Shown here piece after piece: positions 8,301 through 16,464 of a stretch of DNA of 64,000 bases. The position numbers and the translations under genes are program-made. The stretch is from Rhizobium sophoriradicis (GTDB lineage: Bacteria > Pseudomonadota > Alphaproteobacteria > Rhizobiales > Rhizobiaceae). How positions within the stretch are numbered: position 1 is the first letter of the stretch; the number at the start of each line of letters is the position of its first letter. The notes under the pieces are model-generated. The model was not told the DNA's origin. It did no database searches and saw only the letters and a program-made list of their open reading frames with translations. The DNA is taken from NCBI RefSeq assembly GCF_003939025.1, contig NZ_RQIH01000017.1:62001-126000 (forward strand). The letters are read 5' to 3'.

Positions 8301-8996
8301 TCAGCTTTTGGCGCCGGAAAGCGGCAACCAGGAATGAACTTTGAACGGGGCGCCGCGCGTCTCCTCGACGAAGACGGCAAGGCCGGAAATCGACAGCGGC
8401 CGGCCGGTAAAACCGGAAAAACGCTCGGCCAGAATCGTTTTCATTACCGCGGCGCGGGTCTCGGGCACTTGCCCGCTCAGCGTCATGTGGAAGCCGAAAT
8501 CCTCCATGACGTAGGGATAACCCCAGCGCTGCAGATTGACGCGCTGGCTGTCGCTGAGCTTCTCCGGGTTGCGCCTGATGATATCGGCTTCCGAAAGTGC
8601 CGCGCGAAACGGTTCGAAAGACCTTACCACCTTCGCGGCGAAATCCTGAAGAGGTTGATGAAGAGAACCGGGGACGAGGGCAAAAAAACGGCCGAGCTGG
8701 CCGAGCACGAGTTCGGGAATCTCGAAGGCCGGCGTGCGCGCGGCAAAATCCTCGGCAAAGGCCATGAGGTCCTTTTCGGTGACGGAGGCGGCAAGCGCAA
8801 ACGGCGCCTTGATCGTCGCATGGAAGCCATAGCGGCGTGGATCGGCGGTCAGTTCGAACTGCTCTGCCTGGCCGAGCTGCTCATAGGCCGGGGCAGGATA
8901 GGTTTCGCCGGTAAAGGCGTCGCGGCCGAGCCAGAGCGAGGCCGCGCCGGTCAGGGGATCATCCTTCGGCGGCGAGAAATAGAGAGCGTAGCGCAA
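8301..8996 (-). CDS. DUF1045 protein, 2H-phosphoesterase fold, phosphonate operon
   Basis: Belongs to the DUF1045 family that recurs in phn operons. The two H-x-T/S motifs of the 2H phosphoesterase superfamily are visible: FHATIKAPF near residue 58 and FHMTLSGQVP near residue 168. That predicts hydrolysis of a 2',3'-type or 1,2-cyclic phosphate. The operon contains no PhnP, the metallo-beta-lactamase that opens 5-phosphoribosyl 1,2-cyclic phosphate after PhnJ, so this protein is a natural candidate for that step; this is inference. The start appears to be TTG at 8996, with AGGA about 8 nt upstream; no better ATG is present. It sits between phnE2 and phnM. 231 residues. Confidence 0.88.
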   Translation of the reverse strand: MRYALYFSPPKDDPLTGAASLWLGRDAFTGETYPAPAYEQLGQAEQFELTADPRRYGFHATIKAPFALAASVTEKDLMAFAEDFAARTPAFEIPELVLGQLGRFFALVPGSLHQPLQDFAAKVVRSFEPFRAALSEADIIRRNPEKLSDSQRVNLQRWGYPYVMEDFGFHMTLSGQVPETRAAVMKTILAERFSGFTGRPLSISGLAVFVEETRGAPFKVHSWLPLSGAKS

Positions 8997-9115
8997 GGCT
9001 TTGTCCTGGGGATCGTCGAAACGGGGAGCGCAATGTGCAGTGATTTGGCGGCGAACCGCAAGCAGGCTCCCCGGCTAAAAGAATTCCGTGACAGAATGAT
9101 GATGGCGGCAGCTTG

Positions 9116-10468
9116 TCAGTGGTTCTTTTTCCCCATCACGCGCGAGCGCAGCGCATTCGACAGATTGTCGAAGGCGAAGACTACCAGGAGTATCAGAAGC
9201 ACCATATAGGCGACTTTGTCCCAGTCCGAATTGGTCTTCATGGACTCCAGCAACTTCAGGCCAATGCCGCCCGCACCGACGGCCCCGATCACGGTTGCCG
9301 AACGGGTATTCGACTCCCAGAAATAAAGAGATTGCGAGATGAAGACCGGCAGGACTTGTGGGACGACGCCGAAACGTTGAACGGCAACTGGCGCCGCACC
9401 GACCGATTTCACGCCCTCACGCTGCTTGTCGTCGATGTTCTCGAGGGCTTCGGCATAGACTTTTCCGAGCGCGCCGGTATCGGTGAAGAAAATCGCCGCG
9501 ATCCCGGGAAGCGGCCCCGGACCGAAGGCACGGGTGAAGAACAACGCCCAGATCAGCATATCGATCGAGCGCAGGAAATCGAAGAGGCGCTTCGTGGCCC
9601 AGTTCACGGCGCGGTTGCGCATGATGTTGCGTGCGGCGATGAAGGCGAGCGGGAAAGCAACCAGCGTGCCGAATAATGTGCCGACAAAGGCCATGACGAG
9701 TGTCTGCATCAGTTTCGACAGGATGTCGCCGTGCTGCCAGCTCGCGTTGTTGAGGAAGTTGTCTAAGGCCAGCGAGGCGTTGGATTGATTTGCATCCAGT
9801 CGTGCGCCGGAGAACATCAGGCCGACAACCTCGGGCAGGCTGCGGCCCCAGAAGGGCGATTGCGTATCGAAGAAAAAGTTCGCCCAGCCGAGAAAACGGC
9901 GCTGCACGTAGACCTGGCTGGTGCGGATTTCTGCCTGTCCGGAAAAACCGTAATAGACATTCACCTTGTTGTCGTCCTGCTGCATCTGGACCGGCGCGTC
10001 GGCAGGCAGGGAAGCACGGTCGCGGGTGATGGTGACGGGATAGAGCTTGCCGTCGATATAGACGTCCACGCGGGTCGGGCTCACCTCCAGGCGGTCGCCG
10101 TCGCTGCCGAAGGTGACGGTGTATCTGCTTCCATCGGCACTAGGCTTCAGCCAGTAGATGTCGGCGCCTTCCGGATACTGGCGGCGGCTTGTCCATTGCG
10201 GGACGACCTGATCGTTCTGGAAACGGAGGCGCGGCTGGGCACGCCAGGAATACCAGTCCTGAACATAGATCGCCGCGCGATCCCAGTTGCCGTTGACGAA
10301 CGTGGGAATGACGTTGAAGAAGGCGAAGCAGAAGGCAAGGTAAACGAGGACTGCCGCCGAAACGACAAGGAGGCCCCAGCGCTGCATGAAACTGCGATGG
10401 AAGACGTCCGGATAGGCGGCCAACAGGCGGTTGCGTTCGACAGCGTTCATGCTCAGGCCCGAGGTCAT
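9116..10468 (-). CDS. phnE2: Phosphonate ABC transporter permease PhnE2 (long form)
   Basis: Second inner-membrane permease of the phosphonate/phosphate importer. After a first hydrophobic segment (LLVVSAAVLVYLAFCF, near residues 30-50) there is a polar, tyrosine-rich stretch of about 190 residues without membrane helices, then a standard binding-protein-dependent permease core (TLVMAFVGTLFGTLVAFPLA onward) with an EAA-type loop EALENIDDKQREGVKSVGA. At 450 residues it is far longer than E. coli PhnE. Start: the open frame reaches 10549, but the ATG at 10468 overlaps the phnE1 stop by one base (TGATG), so coupling favours it; ATG 10450 is also possible. Confidence 0.93.
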   Translation of the reverse strand: MTSGLSMNAVERNRLLAAYPDVFHRSFMQRWGLLVVSAAVLVYLAFCFAFFNVIPTFVNGNWDRAAIYVQDWYSWRAQPRLRFQNDQVVPQWTSRRQYPEGADIYWLKPSADGSRYTVTFGSDGDRLEVSPTRVDVYIDGKLYPVTITRDRASLPADAPVQMQQDDNKVNVYYGFSGQAEIRTSQVYVQRRFLGWANFFFDTQSPFWGRSLPEVVGLMFSGARLDANQSNASLALDNFLNNASWQHGDILSKLMQTLVMAFVGTLFGTLVAFPLAFIAARNIMRNRAVNWATKRLFDFLRSIDMLIWALFFTRAFGPGPLPGIAAIFFTDTGALGKVYAEALENIDDKQREGVKSVGAAPVAVQRFGVVPQVLPVFISQSLYFWESNTRSATVIGAVGAGGIGLKLLESMKTNSDWDKVAYMVLLILLVVFAFDNLSNALRSRVMGKKNH

Positions 10469-11448
10469 CACGCCGCTCCCCGGCCAAATTCGAAGGACTG
10501 CTGGCCGATCAGCCGTCGGCGCAGCCAAGCAGAAAACTGGTCGACGCAAATGACCGTAATCAGCAGCAGGATGATGATTGCGTAAGTCTTGGCGGCATGG
10601 TCGCGGCCAATCGAAAGGCTGAAGACTTCACCTATGCCGCCGCCGCCAACCGCGCCGATAATGGTCGAGGCACGCACATTTATCTCGGTGCGCAGCAACG
10701 TGTAGGAGACGAAGTTCGGCAGGACCTGCGGCAGGATGGCAAAACGTACACGCTTCAGCCAGCCGGCGCCGACGGCGCGCAGGCCTTCATCCGGCTTCAT
10801 GTCAGCATTCTCGACGACTTCGAAGAACAGCTTTCCGAGCGCGCCGATAGTGTGGAACCACACCGCGATGATCGCCGAGATCGGACCGATCGACAGGATC
10901 GCCGCGAGAAGACCGGCGATGACGATTTCCGGGAAGGCGCGCATGATCTCCATGATGCGCCGGACAATCCAGCGCGTCACACCCGCACCGACCAGATTGG
11001 TGGACGCGAAAAAGCAGAGCAGGAACGCACCGCTGGCGCCCAATATGGTGGAGACGATGGCGATGTTGAGCGTGATCGCGAGCTGGTAGAAGAAATTCGG
11101 GATGTAGAAATTGTCGGTGATCCAGACGCGGTCGCTTGTGTAGTCGTATTTTATCGAACCGTCGGAGTAGGGCGACGGCAAGTCGAACATGGCGCGGAAG
11201 ATCTCCAGCGGGCTGTCCGGTACAAAGCTCTTCATGAAATCGAAGAAATAGGGCAGGCGCTCGAAGAACTTGCCCGAATTGACACTGTTGGCGAAGTCGA
11301 GCGAGGCGCCGAGGATGATTAGGAACACCACGATCGAAACGACGGTATAGATGCGTCGCGTTCGGACTTGGCTCTGATAATGATCGAGGATGGTGCGGGA
11401 GCTCTCCTGCAATCCGCTGAGAGAATCCGCGCCGGCCGAGTGCGCCAT
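10468..11448 (-). CDS. phnE1: Phosphonate ABC transporter permease PhnE1
   Basis: First permease subunit of the phosphonate importer. A hydrophobic segment (IYTVVSIVVFLIILGASLDF) near residue 35 is followed by a periplasmic stretch of roughly 80 residues, then the permease core with the EAA-type loop EVVENADMKPDEGLRAVGAG near residue 220. 326 residues. It pairs with PhnE2 to form the membrane channel for PhnC and PhnD. A hairpin lies between it and phnD, which could lower its expression relative to the binding protein. Confidence 0.94.
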   Translation of the reverse strand: MAHSAGADSLSGLQESSRTILDHYQSQVRTRRIYTVVSIVVFLIILGASLDFANSVNSGKFFERLPYFFDFMKSFVPDSPLEIFRAMFDLPSPYSDGSIKYDYTSDRVWITDNFYIPNFFYQLAITLNIAIVSTILGASGAFLLCFFASTNLVGAGVTRWIVRRIMEIMRAFPEIVIAGLLAAILSIGPISAIIAVWFHTIGALGKLFFEVVENADMKPDEGLRAVGAGWLKRVRFAILPQVLPNFVSYTLLRTEINVRASTIIGAVGGGGIGEVFSLSIGRDHAAKTYAIIILLLITVICVDQFSAWLRRRLIGQQSFEFGRGAA

Positions 11449-11464
11449 CTATGGCTTCCTTCTT

Positions 11465-11493
11465 GAAAACGGCGGCACCATCATGATGCCGCC
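11465..11493 (-). terminator. Intercistronic hairpin after phnD
   Basis: On the minus strand a perfect 7-bp stem GGCGGCA/TGCCGCC with a 9-nt loop is followed by GTTTTC. It lies in the 67-nt gap between phnD and phnE1. It may partly terminate transcription or protect the upstream phnCD mRNA, raising the binding protein above the permeases. Confidence 0.55.
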
Positions 11494-11515
11494 GCAAGAC
11501 TGTTCAGGCTGAGGA

Positions 11516-12427
11516 TCAGCCGCCGATGACCGCCTTACGGGCGTCGATGATCGTCTGGTAGAAGCTCTGGTCGACCGGCGCCCAGTCAACGTAGCCGCCG
11601 CCGGTGAACGATTCGAAGCAGCTCTTGTCCTTCTTCGGCAGTTCGGCGAAGTAGGCGGTAACCTTCTTCTGCAGGTCGGCCGGCAGCTTCTGGGAAACCA
11701 TCAGCGGACCGTTCGGGATAAGGGGCGACTTCCAGACTTCGACGATATCGTCCATGTCGAGCAGGCCCTTGGTGACCATCTGGTGCAGGTTGCCGGATGT
11801 GTAACCCTGCGCCCAATCGCCCTGACCGGAACCGAAGGTGGTACCGACGTCGAACTTCTTGTCGAGAACGCCGAGAACGAGGTTCTCGTGGCCGCCGCCG
11901 AAGCCTGTTTCAGAGAAGTACTGCTTGACTGGAGCGCCGGTGTCCTTCGGAAGGGCAACGTTAGGAACAAGGTAGCCGGAGGTAGAGTCCGGATCGGCGA
12001 AGCCGAGCTTCTTGCCCTTCGCGTCCGCCAGCGTCTTGATGCCGGAATCCTTGCGGGCAACCATGATCGAGTAGTAGCCGGTCGAACCGTCCGCCTGCTT
12101 GGTGGTGAGAACCGGGGTGACGGCGTTCGGATCCTTGATATAGACCGCGGCGTAAGAGGCGGCGCCCATGACGGCGAGATCGATCGTGCCGCCGAGCAGG
12201 CCCTGGATGACGCCGTTGTAGTTCGGCGACGGGAAGAGCTGCACTTCGGAAACGCCGGTGGCGGCGATCAGGCCCGGCTTGACGCACTCGGTGCGACGAA
12301 CCTGGTCGGCTTCGTTTTCACCGCCATCGAGACCGATGCGGAGGACTTTGACCTCCTGAGCGGCGGCATTGCCGGCGAGGGCGGCTACGGCGATGGTTGC
12401 CATCAAAATCTTGCGGAATGCAGACAT
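11516..12427 (-). CDS. phnD: Phosphonate ABC transporter periplasmic binding protein PhnD
   Basis: Binds phosphonates (and possibly phosphate or phosphite) in the periplasm and delivers them to PhnE1E2. A signal peptide is clear: basic SAFRK, hydrophobic ILMATIAVAALAG, cleavage after NAAA near residue 23. The mature part starts EVKVLRIGLDGGENEADQ, typical of the family, with YYSIMVARKDSGI and LGFADPDSTSGYLVP, the loop that binds the phosphonate oxygens. 303 residues. It lies 70 nt after phnC and before the hairpin at 11465. Confidence 0.95.
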   Translation of the reverse strand: MSAFRKILMATIAVAALAGNAAAQEVKVLRIGLDGGENEADQVRRTECVKPGLIAATGVSEVQLFPSPNYNGVIQGLLGGTIDLAVMGAASYAAVYIKDPNAVTPVLTTKQADGSTGYYSIMVARKDSGIKTLADAKGKKLGFADPDSTSGYLVPNVALPKDTGAPVKQYFSETGFGGGHENLVLGVLDKKFDVGTTFGSGQGDWAQGYTSGNLHQMVTKGLLDMDDIVEVWKSPLIPNGPLMVSQKLPADLQKKVTAYFAELPKKDKSCFESFTGGGYVDWAPVDQSFYQTIIDARKAVIGG

Positions 12428-12497
12428 AGAAGTCTCCCTGTTGTGACGTGGCTCGTCAGTTGGTTCTCCGGCCGTTGTCCCGTCGGCCGGACACGGA

Positions 12498-13343
12498 TCA
12501 ATGCATGGCGGCTGTTTTGGCCATCATGCCGGAGGATGGGGTCTCGGCGCGGCGCGTGGATTCAAGGCTGGTCGACGTCATGGTTTCGTCGATGCCGGCG
12601 CCGTCCTTGTCAGTCCCGTATATTTCCTTAACGGCCTCCCCGGTCAGCTCTGACGGCTTACCGTCGAAGACGACGCGGCCGCCGGCCATGCCGACGATGC
12701 GCTCACAATAGTTGCGGGCGGTATCGAGTGTGTGCAGGTTGGTGATGACGGTGATGCCCTCGCGCTCATTGATGTCGCGCAGCGCATCCATGACGATCTT
12801 GGCGTTCAGCGGATCGAGCGAGGCGATCGGCTCGTCGGCAAGCACCATCTTCGGGTTCTGCATCAGCGCGCGGGCGATCGCCACACGCTGCTGCTGGCCG
12901 CCGGAGAGTGTACCGGCCGCCTGCAGCGCCGTCTGCTCGATGCCGAGGCGCTCGAGCGCCGCGATCGCATGCACGCGCTCCTCGCGCGTGAAGACGTTGA
13001 GCAGGCTGAGAAGCGTCGAGCGGTGATTGAGCCGGCCGAGCATGACATTGGTCAGCACATCGAGGCGGGGCACCAGGTTGAACTGCTGGAAGATCATCGC
13101 ACAGTCGCGCTGCCAGTTGCGCAAGCCTTGGCCACGAAGCCCAGAGACTTCGACTCCGGCGAAACGAATGGAACCGGAGCTTGGTTCCTGCAGGCGGTTG
13201 ATCATGCGGAGCAGCGTAGACTTGCCGGCACCGGAGCGCCCGATGATGCCGACCATCTGGCCCTGGGGAATGGTTAGTGTCACGGCATCAACGGCGAGCT
13301 TGTTTCCGAAACGACGGGTGACATCCTTCAGCTCGAACATCAT
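12498..13343 (-). CDS. phnC: Phosphonate ABC transporter ATP-binding protein PhnC
   Basis: ATPase that powers the importer. Walker A GRSGAGKS is at 35-42, the signature LSGGQQQR near 148, and Walker B MVLADEPIASLDP follows; the switch histidine is in ITNLHTLD. 281 residues, slightly long because of a C-terminal tail. It is the first gene of the transport part of the locus; the 116-nt gap upstream, after the acetyltransferase gene, holds a PhoB-box-like sequence, so phnC may have its own phosphate-regulated promoter. Confidence 0.95.
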   Translation of the reverse strand: MMFELKDVTRRFGNKLAVDAVTLTIPQGQMVGIIGRSGAGKSTLLRMINRLQEPSSGSIRFAGVEVSGLRGQGLRNWQRDCAMIFQQFNLVPRLDVLTNVMLGRLNHRSTLLSLLNVFTREERVHAIAALERLGIEQTALQAAGTLSGGQQQRVAIARALMQNPKMVLADEPIASLDPLNAKIVMDALRDINEREGITVITNLHTLDTARNYCERIVGMAGGRVVFDGKPSELTGEAVKEIYGTDKDGAGIDETMTSTSLESTRRAETPSSGMMAKTAAMH

Positions 13344-13406
13344 GCTCTTCCCCTTGTATTCCAGGCGTTGATGAGCATCGCATTAGTCCCGCTTCATGAA
13401 CGTCGC

Positions 13407-13435
13407 GTGTCATATTTGTGTAAGTGGCGTCACAA
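13407..13435. promoter_or_regulatory. Pho-box-like repeats upstream of phnC
   Basis: On the plus strand GTGTCAT-ATTT-GTGTAAG, followed by a weaker GTCACAA, shows 11-bp-spaced repeats that match the PhoB consensus (CTGTCAT-N4-CTGTCAT) well. It ends 64 nt upstream of the phnC start. The repeats point away from phnC, which is unusual for a PhoB activation site, so the role is uncertain. Confidence 0.42.
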
Positions 13436-13459
13436 TTCTCGGCGTTGCGAAGACCGCTT

Positions 13460-14077
13460 CTAGCCCCCGTAGCGCGCTAGGAAATCTTCCGCGCTTAGGT
13501 TGCGAAAATCCTGCAAGGCCAGGCGCAAACGGTCGTGCTCCCAGTCCCACCATGCAAGCCTGTCCATGCGCTCGCCGACCTCTTTCGGAAAGCGCTCGCG
13601 GATTATATTAGCCGGCACGCCGCCAACGATCGAGTAAGCCGCGACGTTCTTCGAGACGACGGCGCCGGCGCCGATCACCGCGCCGTTGCCGACGCTGACG
13701 CCAGGCAGGATCGTCGCCCCATGGCCGATCCAGACGTCGTTGCCGATCGTCACCCGGTTTGCGCGCCGCCAGGCGAAGAAGTCCTCCTCCATGTCACCGT
13801 CCGGCCAGTAATCGGCGGCGCGATAGGTGAAATGATGCAGCGTCGCGCGCCAGGTCGGATGGTTGGTGGCGTTGATGCGCACGGCGGCGGCGATATTGAC
13901 GAACTTGCCGATCGTCGCGCACCAGACGGAGCCGTCCTGCATGATGTAGGAATAGTCGCCGAAGGTCGCCTCGCTGATGCGGCAGCGCTCCGAAACCTCC
14001 GTATAGCGCCCGAAGCTGGAATCGCTGACGGACGCGGTCTCGTGGACATAGGGTTCAATGCCAAGCCTGCGGCTCAT
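13460..14077 (-). CDS. Phosphonate-operon hexapeptide-repeat acetyltransferase
   Basis: Left-handed beta-helix acyltransferase. The first two-thirds shows repeating hexapeptides (VHETASVSDSSFGRYTEVSE, then CRISEATFGDYSYI), and a second set near the C-terminus (IGNDVWIGHGATILPGVSVG) with the conserved catalytic histidine region of the CatB/xenobiotic acetyltransferase type. This subgroup is found in phn operons and may N-acetylate aminoalkylphosphonates, as PhnO does in enterobacteria; that function is inferred from context. Its ATG overlaps the phnL stop codon. 205 residues. Confidence 0.9.
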   Translation of the reverse strand: MSRRLGIEPYVHETASVSDSSFGRYTEVSERCRISEATFGDYSYIMQDGSVWCATIGKFVNIAAAVRINATNHPTWRATLHHFTYRAADYWPDGDMEEDFFAWRRANRVTIGNDVWIGHGATILPGVSVGNGAVIGAGAVVSKNVAAYSIVGGVPANIIRERFPKEVGERMDRLAWWDWEHDRLRLALQDFRNLSAEDFLARYGG

Positions 14078-14781
14078 GCGGCAATCTTTCTGGGAGAAAA
14101 CTGCTGGACGTCGAGGATGCGGTCGGCGACGGCCTCGCGCACTTCCTCATCGTGAAAGATGCCGAGAAGGGCGACGCCCGCCTGCTTCTTTTCCGAAATC
14201 ATGCCGACGACGACGGCTCGGTTGCGGGCATCGAGCGAGGCGGTGGGTTCATCGAGCAGCAGGATTGTATGGTCGGTGATGAAGCCGCGGGCAATGTTGA
14301 CGCGCTGCTGTTCGCCGCCGGAGAAGGTAGCGGGCGGAAGCTGCCAGAGCGCTTCCGGCAGGTTGAGCTTGGCGAGCAGGGCGCCCGCCTTCTCTCGTGC
14401 TGCACGGGCTTCCTCGCCACGCGCCACTAGCGGTTCCGCCACCACGTCGATTGCCGCGACGCGCGGCACGGTGCGCAGGAACTGGCTGACATAGCCAAGC
14501 GTATTGCGCCGCACATTGAGCACGGTGCGCGGATCGGCGGCGGCGAGATCGACGACGCGGCCGTCGTGGCGGATGAGAATCTGACCGGTGTCGACCGCAT
14601 AATTGCCGTAGATCATCTTCAGCAGCGAGCTCTTTCCGATGCCCGACGGGCCGCCGAGCACGACGCATTCTCCTGAAGCGACCGAGAAGGCGACATCGGA
14701 GACGACGGGCAGCCGGATGCCGTCGCGCAGATGCATGGTGAAGCTCTTCGAGACTTCGGAAACGACGAGGGGCGTTGGCAT
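14074..14781 (-). CDS. phnL: C-P lyase complex ABC-type ATPase PhnL
   Basis: ABC-family ATPase that works with PhnG, PhnH and PhnI in attaching the phosphonate to ribose (the step that displaces adenine from ATP). Walker A GPSGIGKS is near residue 40, signature FSGGEQQRVNIAR and Walker B ILLLDEPTASLD follow. 235 residues with no membrane segment, so it is not a transporter. It lies 34 nt after phnK and overlaps the acetyltransferase gene by 4 nt. Confidence 0.95.
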   Translation of the reverse strand: MPTPLVVSEVSKSFTMHLRDGIRLPVVSDVAFSVASGECVVLGGPSGIGKSSLLKMIYGNYAVDTGQILIRHDGRVVDLAAADPRTVLNVRRNTLGYVSQFLRTVPRVAAIDVVAEPLVARGEEARAAREKAGALLAKLNLPEALWQLPPATFSGGEQQRVNIARGFITDHTILLLDEPTASLDARNRAVVVGMISEKKQAGVALLGIFHDEEVREAVADRILDVQQFSPRKIAA

Positions 14782-14815
14782 GATGTCTTCCCTGGTTTTG
14801 GACCTGCAGCGGCGC

Positions 14816-15592
14816 TCAGACCTGCAGGATCGAGGAAACGAGCAGTTGCGTGTAGGGTTCGCGCGGATCGTCGAGCACCCGGTCGGTGAGCCCGTGTTCG
14901 ATGACGTAGCCGTCCTTCATCACCATCATGCGGTGCGACAGAAGCCGGGCGACGGCGAGATCGTGGGTGACGATGATGGCCGAGAGGCCGAGATCGTTGA
15001 CGAGGCCGCGAACGAGATCGAGCAAACGCGCCTGCACCGAGACGTCGAGGCCGCCTGTGGGCTCGTCCATGAAGACGAGGCGTGGGCCGGTGACGAGATT
15101 GCGGGCGATCTGCAATCGCTGCCGCATTCCGCCGGAAAAGGCGCGCGGCTGGTCGTCGATGCGGTCGGCGTCGATCTCGACGCGTTCCAGCCAGTCGATA
15201 GCGGTGGAGCGGATCTTGCCGTAATGCCGGTCGCCGATCGCCATGAGGCGTTCGCCGACATTGGCGCCGGCGGAAACCGTCATGCGCAGGCCATCGGCCG
15301 GGTTCTGGTGCACGAAACCCCAGTCGGTGCGCATCAGGAAACGGCGCTCGGCCTCGTTCATATGGTAGAGGTCGCGATAGGTGCCGTCGCGCATGTGGTA
15401 TTCGACACTGCCGCTGGTCGGCATCAGCCGGGTAGAGATGCAGTTCAGCAGCGTCGTCTTGCCCGAGCCGGATTCGCCGACAATGGCGAGCACTTCGCCG
15501 GGCCAGAGCTCGAAGGACACATTGCGGCAGCCGATGCGGTTGCCATAGAACTTCGACAGGTCGTTGACTTTGAGAAGCGGCGTATCGGTCAT
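14816..15592 (-). CDS. phnK: C-P lyase complex ABC-type ATPase PhnK
   Basis: ABC-family subunit known to dock on PhnJ in the C-P lyase core complex. Walker A GESGSGKTT is near residue 40, signature FSGGMRQRLQIARN near 155, and Walker B LVFMDEPTGGLD follows. The open frame extends to 15736, but the ATG at 15592 (MTDTPLLKVNDL) fits the family and overlaps the phnJ stop codon by 4 nt. 258 residues. Confidence 0.96.
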   Translation of the reverse strand: MTDTPLLKVNDLSKFYGNRIGCRNVSFELWPGEVLAIVGESGSGKTTLLNCISTRLMPTSGSVEYHMRDGTYRDLYHMNEAERRFLMRTDWGFVHQNPADGLRMTVSAGANVGERLMAIGDRHYGKIRSTAIDWLERVEIDADRIDDQPRAFSGGMRQRLQIARNLVTGPRLVFMDEPTGGLDVSVQARLLDLVRGLVNDLGLSAIIVTHDLAVARLLSHRMMVMKDGYVIEHGLTDRVLDDPREPYTQLLVSSILQV

Positions 15593-16464
15593 TCTGCAGC
15601 CTCCCGGGCCAGCATTTCGCCGGCATGTCCGTGTGCCCGGCGATCTTCGCAATGATCGGTATCGGAGCAGACGAACATGCGCCCGCCTTTGTCGTCGAGG
15701 ATCACCTCGTCCAGATAGACATCCTCGGCGCCACAAAGCGCGCAGGGCTTGCCGAAGCGCTGGATTTCGAAGGGATGGTCCTCGAAATCAAGGCTGACGA
15801 CGTCGGTATAGGGCGGCACGGCATAGATGCGCTTTTCGCGGCCGGCGCCGAAAAGCTGCAGCGCTTCCGACTTATGCATCTTGGGATTATCGAATTTGGG
15901 CGTCGGTGAGGGATCCATGACGTAGCGGCCGTAAACCTTGACCGGATAGGCATAGGTCGTGGCGATGCGGCCGTTGCGGGCGATATCCTCGTAGAGCTTC
16001 ACGTGCATGAGACCGTATTCTTCCAGCGCATGCATCTTGCGCGTCTCGGTTTCACGCGGCTCGAGGAAGCGCAGCGGTTCGGGGATCGGCACCTGGTAGA
16101 CGAGCACTTGGCCGGCCTTGAGCTTTTCCTCGGGAATGCGGTGGCGCGTCTGGATGATCGTCGCCTCGCCTGTATGCGTCGTCACCGCCACATTGGCGAC
16201 CTTCTGGAAGAAGGCGCGGATGGAGACGGCGTTGGTGGTGTCGTCGGCGCCTTGGTCGATGACCTTCAGCACGTCGTCGGGGCCGATGATCGAGGCCGTC
16301 ACCTGCACGCCGCCGGTGCCCCAGCCGTAGGGCATCGGCATTTCGCGCGAGGCAAACGGCACCTGGTAGCCGGGAATGGCGATGGCCTTCAGGATGGCGC
16401 GGCGGATCATCCGCTTCGTCTGTTCATCCAGATAGGCGAAGTTGTAGCTGGCAAGATCGCTCAT
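15589..16464 (-). CDS. phnJ: Carbon-phosphorus lyase catalytic subunit PhnJ
   Basis: Radical S-adenosylmethionine enzyme that breaks the C-P bond of ribose 1-alkylphosphonate 5-phosphate, releasing the alkane and the cyclic 1,2-phosphate. The cysteines needed for the 4Fe-4S cluster and for catalysis are at C241, C244, C266 and C272, the same numbering as in E. coli PhnJ as I recall it. 291 residues. The reading frame is open far upstream; the ATG at 16464 is chosen because it overlaps the phnI stop (ATGA) and gives the usual MSDLASYNFAYLDE start. Confidence 0.97.
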   Translation of the reverse strand: MSDLASYNFAYLDEQTKRMIRRAILKAIAIPGYQVPFASREMPMPYGWGTGGVQVTASIIGPDDVLKVIDQGADDTTNAVSIRAFFQKVANVAVTTHTGEATIIQTRHRIPEEKLKAGQVLVYQVPIPEPLRFLEPRETETRKMHALEEYGLMHVKLYEDIARNGRIATTYAYPVKVYGRYVMDPSPTPKFDNPKMHKSEALQLFGAGREKRIYAVPPYTDVVSLDFEDHPFEIQRFGKPCALCGAEDVYLDEVILDDKGGRMFVCSDTDHCEDRRAHGHAGEMLAREAAE

